DNA of 64,000 nucleotides, taken from Sphagnum compactum. Its lineage: Eukaryota > Bryophyta > Sphagnopsida > Sphagnales. The translations under genes were made by a program, and so were the position numbers. The notes beneath the pieces were generated by a model. The model was not told the origin of the DNA. It did no database searches and worked only from the letters and a program-made list of their open reading frames with translations. The stretch lies in the NCBI GenBank assembly GCA_965153455.1, contig OZ234496.1:17166304-17230303 (forward strand). The letters run 5' to 3'. Shown in pieces: positions 22,605 to 34,079 of the stretch (positions within the stretch are counted from its first letter, which is position 1; every line of letters begins with the position of its first letter).

Positions 22605-24618
22605 ATGGCAGCAGGTGATAGCCATGTCAGTCCTCAGGATATACTGGGGAAGCAGATGCTAGCAGGTGGACTTGCAGGCATGCTGGCTGATGGTGTCATG
22701 TATCCTATGATGACAGTCAAATCCAGGCTCATGGTTTGTACTGCTCCAAGTTCTCACCCAGACTCAAATCTCATGTCCTTAATCCCCATAGCTCCCAAAT
22801 CCTTGAGAATTTTTTTCTGTGATTTTTGTTTTTGGCAGTGCCTCAAGAGTTAGTATTAATAAGAAATGAATAGCTTGGTTTGGCAGGTGCAAGGAGGAGG
22901 GGGTGGTGGAGGTGGTGGTGGAGGTACAGCAGCATTATATGCATACAAAGGACCAGCACAAGCCATTTACAGCATAGCTGCAAAGGAAGGATGGAGGACC
23001 TTGTACAAAGGATACTCAACTGTCACTCAAATTGCACCTGCTCAAGCACTCTACATGGCCACTTACCAAACTGCCAAGAAAACACTTCCAGGTAGAAGAG
23101 ATTGACTCAAGAACTTCAAAACTGCTAAATTTCCAAATTCCTCAGAACTCATGGGAAGATCCAATCTTTGTAGATGTATGATGTTCTAAGTACTGCTTGA
23201 GTTCTAGATGTCCTTGATCAAACCTAAGTTCAAATGCTGATCAAGTTGCAGAAAAAAAAAATTTGGCTTCAAGCATACACAGTAGGTGCTGATCAGTTGC
23301 AGAAAAAGAAAGTTGGGCTTCAAGCCAAGGATGGCAGATGCTGATCAATTGCAGAAAAAACTTGGGTTTCAAATCTGGGTTGGCTGTGTTGTTGTTGGTA
23401 TGTGTGGGTTGAGTAACAACTGTTGTAGCATTTGTACTAACTGTAGGTGGGGAGAGCAATCCTATGGTGCATTTTGTTGGCGGTTTGCTTGCGACTCTCG
23501 TGCAGTCAACAGTGATGGTGCCTGTGGAAGTGGTCAGACAAAGACAAATGGTTCAAACCAGTGGAGAAGGCTCTTATACGGTAGTTCTATCTCTCCTATT
23601 TCCCAGGCTGCAATATTGATTTTTGATTCCTCTCATTTCTCAGCCTAACATGTATCTAAACATGGGTTTCGTTCTGTCAGTAAACTGTATGTAAACCTTG
23701 CCTTACAGCAGCAGTTCAAACAATCATTCAATAAGATTGGTGAGGATCTGAATTCCTTCTCCTGCATATACATGTCACATAAGAATTTATTGTGTTTTTT
23801 GCTTGCAAAATCTGTGCTTGCAGGGATCTTTGCATGTGGTAAGAAGCATTTATCAACATGAAGGTATAGGAGCAATATACCGGGGGTTTTTGTTGGCTCA
23901 AATGGTGTGGGGACCATACAATGCTGTGTACTTGCCACTCTGGGAAGCTACCAAGCGTGCCTGTGTTTGGTACTCTGGGGCTGAATCTGTTGAAAAACTC
24001 AATATTCACTATGAACTCGGCAGCTCTTTCTTAAGTTCTGCATTTGCTGCTGGTCTTACAAATCCCATGGTTAGTCTTTCTCCCTCCCTCTCTCTCTTCT
24101 TCTTCTTCCTCTTCTCAACATTCAATGCCATTTAAGCCCCACCCAATGTAGAGCAGATTCTACACAGACTGAATTGGAATTTTGCAACAAGGAAGCATTG
24201 CTCTCTCTACTACGTTCTAAATCTTGCAATTGTGAATTCTAGTGTCCTCATAATACTCTGTAATCCTCACTGAAATTTACTAATAATGCCTTCAAATCTG
24301 GAACTGGTAAGAGAAAAAAAATCTTTTGACAGATTTTGTTGGTTCCTATTTTGTCGAATGAATTTGGGTCTTTTTTTTTCCCCCCTGCAGGATGTTATCA
24401 AGACACGATTGCAAGTGCAAGGAAAAAGTAATGTAAACAATAGCACACAATACACGGGAGCATGGGATGCAGCTAAATCAATCTACAAACAAGAGGGTGT
24501 GACCGGATTCACTCGTGGTATGACATCCAGGATGCTGTGGGTTGCACCATCAGCCATGATCATGTTCACCACTTATGATCAGATCATGAAGCGATTGACT
24601 CATGGGTTCTCAGTTTAG
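22605..24618 (+). CDS. mitochondrial carrier family (SLC25-type) transporter
   Basis: Inner-membrane solute carrier built of three ~100-residue repeats; substrate unknown. Exons 22605..22733, 22887..23091, 23447..23580, 23824..24069 and 24391..24618 join in phase to 313 residues, a normal family length. Carrier signatures appear once per repeat: YPMMTVKSR (Met replaces the usual acidic residue), VPVEVVRQRQ, and NPMDVIKTRLQ, the last created across the exon 4/5 junction. Each repeat also has a second half with EGW/EGI/EGV followed by YKG, YRG or TRG, as in KEGWRTLYKGYS and QEGVTGFTRGM. Exon 2 opens with about eleven glycines encoded by a GGN run, lengthening the first matrix loop. I cannot place the subfamily with confidence. 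Confidence 0.93.
23234..23380 (+). repeat. three ~52-bp tandem repeats in carrier intron 2
   Basis: Units contain GCTGATCA(A)GTTGCAGAAAAA followed by TTGGGCTTCAAG. Each repeats a TTGCAG sequence that resembles a 3' splice site, upstream of the real acceptor at 23446. Confidence 0.75.
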
Positions 24619-27600
24619 ATCCTAAACTCTAAACCACAACCCAGGTCGATACGAAAAGCTGCCAATTTTTTTTCAAGATTTCTTGACATGAGGTCTAAAA
24701 CTCCTAAAACATCATTCTTTTGACTTCCTGAGCTGAATTCTTCTAAAATTGGTTATTGAGTTGCAAACTATCCTCCAAATTTGATCTTGATCCATCCTTG
24801 CTCAAAATTTGATTAGAACCCATCCTCTCTTTCCCAACTGAGGTTGGGGAGGCCTAAAATGTTCATAGTCACAACAAATATATTCGTTAGCGCATTCAGC
24901 TTCTAAATCTTGGGGTGTTTCTTTCCTAAGGATCTTTTTTCAAAGAACCTTCTTTCTCCTAGTCTCATCATGGGTGTCGTGTTATTTGGGTTTGGTTAGC
25001 TTCTTGTGGTTTAATGTGTGCTCATTGTTTGGCCTATTGGTCTTCCTCACCTCTAGCTATTTGTATTTTGCCTTTCTTTCTTATGGGTTTTTTCTAGATT
25101 GCATATTTTTTGTCAATGTCAATTTTACATCTGAGTTTTGTGTAGGGTGTTATGATGTGTTACTATATTGATGTTACCATATCAATGCTTTACATCTATT
25201 GTTGTTCACACATCACACAAATAACATAGGAGCACTCTAATTGGCACATGATAGTATGATGATTCAAAATAAAACAGGAATCCAAGCCTAAAACATAAAA
25301 ATGCTCAAAGCATAGAATGAAAATACAATATAGAAATGAAGTGTCAAAGAAACTCGCATAAAAACATATGAAAACTTGAAAAGCAAAACCTTATTTTAAA
25401 ACACATGAAAACTTACAAAGCAAAAAACACACTATTCTTTTGAATTTCAAAAGTGATTTGAAAACTCACACCTCAAAATGATATTTAAGACACGAAATAA
25501 TCGAAACATGATATAGCTCAGATCATGTTTATATTTTAAATTAATTTTGAGTTTAAAATATAATTAATTATACTAACTCAATTTAGCACTAAATTAATTA
25601 TGACTTACCTGGATAGCTAAATTAACAAGAGTAAAACCTTAGGATGAGGACATTTTAAAGGGCCAAGAACAAAACAATAGTCGATTTTGGTCCTACATTT
25701 GGGAATGTCTGCCACTCATGGGCTTTTATCCATTGAAAAGAATGAGGCAAAATTATCATGAACCTAAACATAAATAGAACACATTGGGTAGAAGGGCATG
25801 GTTTTCACGTGTATTGTGCGGTATTTGAATTTTCAAAGAATCACTAGTTCATGTTTTTAAGTATTCTAGTATCAATGACCCATTTGGTTTTATTTCAAAA
25901 TTAAATCTGATTTTAATTATTTCAAAACGACTAAAGGACTTGTGGTTTTCATGTAAAAATTGGTAAAGAACCAAGATTTTTCTAATTGGTTAATTGAATT
26001 TTTTCATTTTTTTGATAACCATGGTTATATAATCAGATTTGGGCTTTTGATTTTTCTTAGAATTGCAATTATGAATATTAAAAATTGCCATGATAATTGT
26101 CTTGGGTTTATTCTTGTGTTTAATCATTGGCCAACATTGGTTTTCACTAGTGTTGGACAATTTTCAGGTTTTCGGGAAAACCATTAGTTCTAGTTCTTAA
26201 GGTGATTTAAAAAATTGGCCTATTTCTTTATTTTTTATTTTTTCATATTTCGTAAATCGAACCAAGATTTCAAATTTTACTTCTTAAATTGGTTCTAAAA
26301 TAAGTGATTTTCACAAATTTAATAAAAGCTAGTTATTTGAATTGGTTTTTTCAAAATGGTTATCAAAAATAATTTTTAAAAACAAGTTAAATCAAACCTT
26401 ACATTTAAAAATTAAATACCCAACAAGTTAAAACAAATGAAAGGAATTAATAAAGAAAAATTAGAACAAAAATATTGTTGTCATCATATTTTTGGAGCCT
26501 CATTTCATCCAAAGGCACATTTAAAGTTTTCCACTTTTGTTTTAAATCAATATTTGTTTTAATCAACTTTACCAAATTAGAAGGTGAAATACAATCTTAA
26601 ACACATTAAGCTAGTTTTTATTCATAAATATGAAGTTCTTTAAATAATTTGTTTGCAAGCAATATCTTTTTAAATTTGCAAGTATCCCAACTAGAGGAAA
26701 AATACTTTTAGTGTCAATTTTTATACTATAATTCTTAGAATTTGATGGGCAATAAATCCAACAATAGAATACATCCAATCATCCACCCCCCACCCTTCAC
26801 CATTATAGGGGACATTTAATCCTTCACATCCACTTGGTATTGTTTGAACATCATCAACTCTTTTTTATTGACGGTCAATTCACTTGTGCCATAGTCATCT
26901 CAAAAAATCCAAATTGAAATTTTCATCATTTAGTTGACCTACCAAATAATCAAATTCTATAAAAAGAATGCAATATTTAATGACATTTCAAGAAAATCAG
27001 TAAAAGACTTTTTATGATATTGTTCAACAATAAATTTATTTTATTCATGACCAATGAAAAAAAGACCAAATGAAAGTTTTTATATCTAGGGTCCAACATC
27101 AAAACAATATTTTATGGGATTTTCATTTTTCATATTTCCTTACAAATGAAAGGAAACAAGACACTACATATTTATTTATTTAATGTTAGAGGCAAGTAAC
27201 ATTAATTCTACATCATTTTTATATCATTTTTTATCACATTATTTATGGAAGCTAGATTTTTAGCTTTTTCCATTAATTTCAAGCCCATGGTCATGGCAAC
27301 ATGCAAGGCATTGTCAAATAACCAATGCCCAAGAAATTGGTTCAACACACAAGCAATAATAATAAGAGAAAGACAATGTAAAATTATTTAAAAAATATGT
27401 AGTGTTAAAGGAGGTGGCACACACCTAATCACTTTCATTACAATTTGTCTTTATAACACAACATAGCAACCTCTTGAAATTGTAGAGCTTTTTGAAATAT
27501 GATTGTTTTGCTAGCAAACTTGCAAAACATCATAACCAATTGAAATATTACTTTTCACTTGTTAGAAAAGAAAGAAAGGTAACAATGAAAAATTTGAAGA

Positions 27601-30600
27601 AGAAAGGAATTAGTTAAAATTATTAATACAACCTTGTTTTCATTAAAGTGTTCAATTTCTTGGGATAAAGACCATAATCGACATAAGCATTATTACACCA
27701 TTCATGTATGCCCTCACAAGATTTTTTTCGCCAAGTGCTACATTTTTGTAAGGTTTTTTTTAAATAACTTTATTGACACATATTTGAGCCCTTTGCAAAC
27801 ACTCTAATCTATTGTGGCATATCGACGAGCTTTGAAAAGAGCATGCCCAAAACAAGTCTCATGAAAACTTTCTTTCAACCCCAAAATTTCGCAGTTCACA
27901 ATGGATTTTAAAGCACTTGTTATTGAATTTAAATTTGGCCCTTCATTTTTCATGTACGCAATGATTTTTTCCCCTCAAACTATATAGATTCAATAATTAG
28001 TCAAGTTTCTTAGTAATTTTTGCCTTGTAATTTCAACAATTTTAAATACATTAATGGTAACATGTTTACGTTGCTAGTCAATTCCCAAGAAGTTAATAAC
28101 AAGTGCAAAAAATGTCATGAACTCCCTTAGACATCGAAAGATAAAAATTGACAATCATAGAATGAATTTTGCAAAGATGCGTAACACATACATTTGTTTG
28201 GGTTTTCCACCAATTCAAGCAACATTTGTTATGAAGTTTTTTCATTGAATGAAAGACCATTCAATGACACAAAATGTAGAATCAAATGTTTGAACCAACA
28301 TTTTCCACTTGGTTTTTGACTATTAAAAAACCAAGGTCCTCCAAAAATTTCTTTGGTTATACATCAATTTTTTGGAAGGATCTTTTACAACAAACTTTTT
28401 TGTATTGAAGACTTAAACACATTTGTATTTTGTTTTGGTAGGTTGCCTCTTTAGACTTCTTCTTAATGGACTCTTGATCTCTTCAAACATTTTGTCAATA
28501 GTTGAATGTTTTGCATATATACATGTTTTTTCAATGCAATAATTTCATTAATTTTATAGTATGATATTATTCCTTTCCTTGCTCGAGCTCTTGTATTAGA
28601 AGTGATAATAACACAACATATATTCCATAATTTGGGCATTATTAACATCCACATCTTTATTATCATTGACAACCAATGTTGGGTAGGTATTAAAAATGAA
28701 TTAAAAATTATACTGGGTGTAAATCTTGTTCTTTTGAAAAGAACAAGTGGGTATCATTTAAGGTGCTACTTAGGTTGATACCTAGTAAACATGATATTAG
28801 AATGGAGAAAATCAATTCACCAAAAATTGGGTTCTTGTGAAATCTTTTTAAATGTGAACCTTGGGTAGGTTACATGGATAACTTTTGGGTCTATTTTTCT
28901 TAAGTAAGGTCTAGGACATAGATAATGTAGAGTTTAGGTTTTAGGTTTTAAGCTACTTTGTAAAACTTGTAAACAACAAGTTGGGTCTTTTCCAATTCAA
29001 ATAGTTCAAAATAAGTTAAATACAAATATTTGGTTCTTGTGTTGAAGAAGGTATCTAAAATACTTGGAAATGATTGTAAAAAAGGAGTTTGAATTTTAAA
29101 TCAAATTAAAGATTTGTATAAGTATAATTGATTAATTTGAATGAAGTAAAAATTGGTTATGAAAAAATTAATTTTGCAAATAAGAAATAAATAAACAACT
29201 AGACAAGGTATTTAAAATTGAAATTTGTTTTATAGAATTGTTTTGGTTCTTTGGGAAAATAAAGTGAAAGAACTAGAACAATTGATTATTAAAAAAGTTG
29301 ATATGCACTCAACATTGAAAAAACCCCAACATCTAGAGCATTTTTGTTATTAGTTCTTCATTTTCTTTTGAATGTCATGCAACTTTTCACAATTCAATTT
29401 TTTATTTTCCTTCATTTTTTGGCATTATGTTTAATTATGTTTGCTAACTTGGATTTTCTTTAGATTTTTCTTCCATTTCAACTTTATTCATGAGGATTCA
29501 TTTTGCATTAGTTTATTTTCATTTTCACAAGACAAAATAAACCAAATAGAGTGGAGGAACCCAACAAATGTAGATATTAAAAAATCTAAAATTTGCCAAG
29601 CATTTGTGGAATGTTAAACGATGAAATCATGTCAACATTTACAAACATTTACAAAATGTAAAAACCACTCAATACTCCCTTTCCTTTTTATCATAATGCA
29701 ATAAAATAGTGTAATGAAATGCAAATATAGAATATGTAAAATCAATGTAAATCTTGCACATAAGAAAATATCTATTCCCAAAAAAATGAAAATGAAAATT
29801 ATAAAATAAATAAATTACAAGTAACTAGGAAACAACTTGACAAATACAAAATGTAAATTGAAGTGCAAGAACAAAAAAAAAAAACATGAAATATTCAAAC
29901 GATCAATCAAACATCAATATTCAAAACACACAACATCATGCACAAACAAACTAAAAGTTCAAGCTAAGTGAACAAGAAATGAAGAAAGAAAGAAAAATAA
30001 AATAAACTTAAGATTTGAGCTCGAAACTAAAACATGACAACAATCTAGACTCCATATTCCAAACTTGAGACTTGCACAAGGCGAAGGGCGCAAAGGGGCG
30101 CAAGTGGATGGAGCAAAGTGGGGCCCGAGTGAGATATTGCCCTTTTATGTTTGTGAAAGTGCTTCTCCACCCTATAGACACGAGTTGAGAGTGGCCACCG
30201 CCTTAAACCCTAAATTCTAAAATCCTAAAAAAATTTAAAGAAGTTTAGGGTTCTAAAGAAGTTTCTAAAAACTTTAACCTAAAAATTTTAGAAACCTAAA
30301 ACTATAGTCTAAAACCTTCTTCCTAGCCCTAATCAACGACCCTAAACACTAAACCCTAGATCCTAGGTCCTACCTATTACCGAGCCTAGAACCCTAGACC
30401 TAAAACTTGACCTTGGGTATCTTCCATCACCGTTCTTGAGTATCAATATTTGAGAAATACTTCAAGGCGCCACTTCTAACAATGCTAGTTCTCACTCTAG
30501 TGAGAATCAAGCAGCCAAGATATCACGACGGGTATCACTTGCGATGATATCCATTTGGTACTCGTTGTGAGAACCAGCCCAAATCCCGGGTCAGTTCCAA

Positions 30601-31085
30601 CAATTTTTTTTTGTCACACTTGAGGGCACGAGTAATCTTCCACCAATAATAACGAGGCATAATTTTCCTCCCACTCTAAAGGCTTATTAGGCACCTTAAA
30701 CCCTAAACCCTAAACCCTTCTCTGAGTTAACTAAAAAGGATGAATGAACTGCCCTGAAATCTGTAGTTCTTTTCGGGTTCCTTTTGATGAATGAAAAAAC
30801 CACAGCTTCTTTTAGTTTTTGAAACAACCAGAACAGAAAAGCTCCTCAATTTTGAAAATAAATTATACAATTTTTTAAAATAAAATAAATTTTAAAAAAA
30901 AACAGAATTGGTTCAATTTTTGAAAAGATGGGTTATTTAACAAAATCCAATACCCACTCAACACTTGGGGAATCTAGTGTTTTTAGAGTGTATGATTTAT
31001 TGTTTTTTTTAAAAAAATTTAAATTTTCTTATTTAGGAGTAGGTGACAAGGATCCTAATTTTCCAAAGGTAAATTTAGCCTTTTA
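24619..31085. other. long AT-rich gene-free region
   Basis: About 6.4 kb without a supportable gene, apart from the carrier 3' UTR at its left end. Degenerate AAACCCTAA-like phrases lie at about 30200-30400, and a short true telomere-type run (AAACCCTAAACCCTAAACCC) at about 30695-30716. Confidence 0.5.
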
Positions 31086-31104
31086 TTGACCATTGTTCTT
31101 CAAA

Positions 31105-31245
31105 GTTTTCTCCAAACAACAGCAATGTGTGGACGGACTTTTGGGGGCCAATTGCCAAATAACACCAATGTGAAAACAGACTTTTGGAGGTCTCTTGCCA
31201 AACATCATCAATGTGATGACAGACTTTTGGGGCCAATTGAAAAAA
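31105..31245. repeat. three diverged ~44-bp tandem units
   Basis: Units share GACTTTTGG, a purine-rich patch and TTGCCAAA, spaced about 44 bp. They sit shortly before the main satellite but have an unrelated sequence. Confidence 0.7.
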
Positions 31246-31580
31246 AAAGTGATGACATTTCATCCAAAACCAAAAAAGAATTCCTCGTGTTTTTGACAAA
31301 ATTTTGAGTTGAAAATTTGAAGCATATGAGAAAATATTCCAGCTTTATTTTTTTATTCTTGTTGCCACGGTGCAAAAAAGAATTCGCTATGACAAAAACG
31401 CACTCATATGGTTGTGTGGAGTGAAACAAGGTACCAAATTCCAAGCAAAGGGTTTGCGAAAGTTGTGAGGATTGGCAAAGGGGCCCATCTTGTAGGAAAG
31501 GGATTTGCCAAAAGTGGAAGTGGGAAATTGAGTTCAGAGGAACAATTTGTGAGGAATGGTTACATTGAAAAAACCCAAAA

Positions 31581-32330
31581 ACATCCAAACCAACATGTTC
31601 ATTAAACATTGAACAAACCAAAAAAAAACATCCAAACCAACATGATCATTAAACATTGAACAAACCCAAAAAACATCCAAACCAACATGATCATTAAACA
31701 TTGAACAAACCCAAAAAACATCCAAACCAACATGATCATTAAACATTGAACAAACCAAAAATACATCCAAACCAACATGATCATTAAACATTGAACAAAC
31801 CCAAAAATACATCCAAACCAACATGATCATTAAACATTGAACAAACCCAAAAAACATCCAAACCAACATGATCATTAAACATTGAACAAACCCAAAAAAA
31901 CATCCAAACCAACATGATCATTAAACATTGAACAAACCCAAAAAAACATCCAAACCAACATGATCATTAAACATTGAACAAACCCAAAAAAACATCCAAA
32001 CCAACATGATCATTAAACATTGAACAAACCCAAAAAAACATCCAAACCAACATGATCATTAAACATTGAACAAACCCAAAAAACATCCAAACCAACATGA
32101 TCATTAAACATTGAACAAACCCAAAAAAACATCCAAACCAACATGATCATTAAACATTGAACAAACCCAAAAAAACATCCAAACCAACATGATCATTAAA
32201 CATTGAACAAACCCAAAAAACATCCAAACCAACATGATCATTAAACATTGAACAAACCCAAAAAACGTCCAAACCAACATGATCATTAAACATTGAACAA
32301 ACCCAAAAAAACATCCATCCATGTTTGCAA
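31581..32330. repeat. homogeneous satellite, 45-47-bp unit, about 16 copies
   Basis: Unit starts occur at 31581, 31628, 31673, 31718, 31763 and then every 45-46 bp to 32311. Units are nearly identical. They contain ACATCCAAACCAACATGATC and ATTAAACATTGAACAAACC, and differ mainly in the length of the A tract (5-8 A). ORFs reading through it on the minus strand (MIMLVWMFF...) are a by-product of the repeat. Homogeneity suggests recent expansion. Confidence 0.95.
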
Positions 32331-33000
32331 AGGCAAAATGAAAAGCCACAACATACCTAGTCATCAAACATTAGACAAAACCAAAAACAAGCCACCGGAT
32401 GTATGAAAAGAAGAAAACACACCCTCGTTGAACTCGTTAACACCCCATCCAATGACGATTCACCACCGTAATGGGGTTTGTCACATTGCTAGGTGGAATA
32501 GGTCCTAGGGGGCTCGTTCTGTTCCTTAGTATGTTTGGTCTTGGTTGTTGTATTTTGCCACAAAATATCATGAAATTGTGTGGCCAACGTAACGTGCAAA
32601 GGTGATCCAATTTTTTATTGGAGAGGGCTATAGGTAGCGGATTCCACTTACATAAGCATGACTTGGGTATGCACCAAAGGCAAGGAACGTGGTTGGAATA
32701 ATGCTCCTCGAGATTTCTTGAGCTAATTTCTTGCCACGAAATCGACAAGTTGAGCTAACTCTGCACCATAAAGAGTCAAGGAAAACAAAGGGTCAAATGG
32801 GCAAAGCCCTGACTTTAAAGTTTCACGTAGTGATTGGTGGTTTGTGAGAAAAAGAGGGAGGCACAAAACTTGCCCCAAAAAATTTAACTTTCAATATTGT
32901 AACAACCTATAACTGATGTTCAACACAAACAATAAAATAAAATAAAATAATAATAATAATAATTTGTCTAACTGAAAATCGAATAATATTTTATTATTAA
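32331..33000. other. region between satellite and LysM gene
   Basis: Contains a decayed satellite phrase near 32360 and an AAAAT/AAT microsatellite near 32930-32965. No gene seen. Confidence 0.45.
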
Positions 33001-33198
33001 TATTTGTCAAAATTGTTGAAAATCAAACTTCCCAACTGGTGCAAAACTATTTATTTTCTCAACCATTATTGGGTTATTAATACAAGAGATTTTATTAATT
33101 ATTATTAACATTTGTCAAAGTTGCTGAAAATCAAACTTCCCCAACTTGTGCAAAGCCATTTATTGTCGCAACCATTTATTGGGTTATTATCACAATTT

Positions 33199-33229
<31 letters not shown>

Positions 33230-33240
33230 TGTCAAAATTG
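33001..33240. repeat. AT-rich tandem repeat, ~113-bp unit, just over two copies
   Basis: Units begin ATTTGTCAAA(A/G)TTG, then TGAAAATCAAACTTCC, a Tyr-rich TTTATTG stretch and TTGGGTTATTA. The unit ends in an ATT-rich tract that grows to a TAT/ATT microsatellite at 33200-33225. Confidence 0.75.
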
Positions 33241-33319
33241 TTGACAATCACCATTAGCCACTTTTTTTTTCTTCCCAATGCGCTTTCACTAACGCTACGC
33301 GCGTGCAACGTGAACCACC

Positions 33320-33386
33320 GTCAGTCGTTCGTTCTCGTTCGTTCTCGTTCGTTCGTTCGTTCTCTCTCTCTCTCTCTCTCTCTCTG
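33320..33386. repeat. CGTT and CT microsatellites upstream of the LysM gene
   Basis: A run of CGTTCGTT/TCGTT units at about 33326-33361 passes directly into a CT run to 33384. It lies about 700 bp upstream of the likely LysM start, in a GC-richer patch that could be the promoter or 5' UTR. Confidence 0.75.
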
Positions 33387-34079
33387 TGCGTCTTCCTGCG
33401 GCGCTGCTTCCGCGCGCACGCGCAAAGTCCGGAGTCGGCGGCTTTGGTCGTTCGCTTCTGGTGGGTGCGGTTTTTGCTTGCTGGGCGCGAGGCAAAGTTC
33501 AGATATTTCCCTAGTCAGTATCCACGCCTTCCTTGTACTTTGCAGAGATTGGGTTTTTCAACAATACAATAATTGAATTGACGCGGCGGAGTCGTGACAT
33601 TCATGGAGCGTGGTGCACCTTTGCGCAAGTTTTGCAGTCCAGAAGATCCTCCTTTCACAGCTCTACCTTAGTGCAGTCTGAAAAAATTTCTCCAGATGGG
33701 TCATGCTTTTGTTTCTTGAGGAGCGCAAGAAAGAAAGAAATAAAGAAAGAAAGAAAGAGTTCTCAATGCCCTCCATGTTAGGAAAAAGAATTGTCCGCAT
33801 AGTGAAAGAAGAATTAGAAGCAGGAAGAAAACTAGAGTGACCTTTGGGGTTTTCTTTGGGTGAGCAATAAGTAACAACACAGCGATGTTACCGGCGGAAG
33901 ATTTCCAACACGGAGATGAGGTCCACAATTTGATGAGCGGAAGAAGAAGACGAAGAAGAAGAAGAAGAAGAAGAGATGATCTTGTGAATACCCATCATGA
34001 AGAGTCGATGGGTTTGTTGTACACTAGTAGAATTGGGCGTGGAAGATTTGTCGAGGATTCTCTGCAATCTGCAAACCGG

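Noticed and set aside
31581-32330. Regular short repeats resembling a CRISPR array
   Set aside because: The whole 46-bp unit repeats with no variable spacers, there are no cas genes, and the DNA is plant nuclear; it is a satellite.
31534-32367. Minus-strand ORFs with a repeated MIMLVWMFFGFVQCL-type peptide
   Set aside because: They arise from reading through the satellite; the 45-47-bp period shifts frame between units, so no selection for coding is visible.
33885-34079. N-terminal extension of the LysM kinase with a poly-Arg run
   Set aside because: A clean signal peptide begins at ATG 34080; the upstream part is a GAA microsatellite and would bury the signal sequence.
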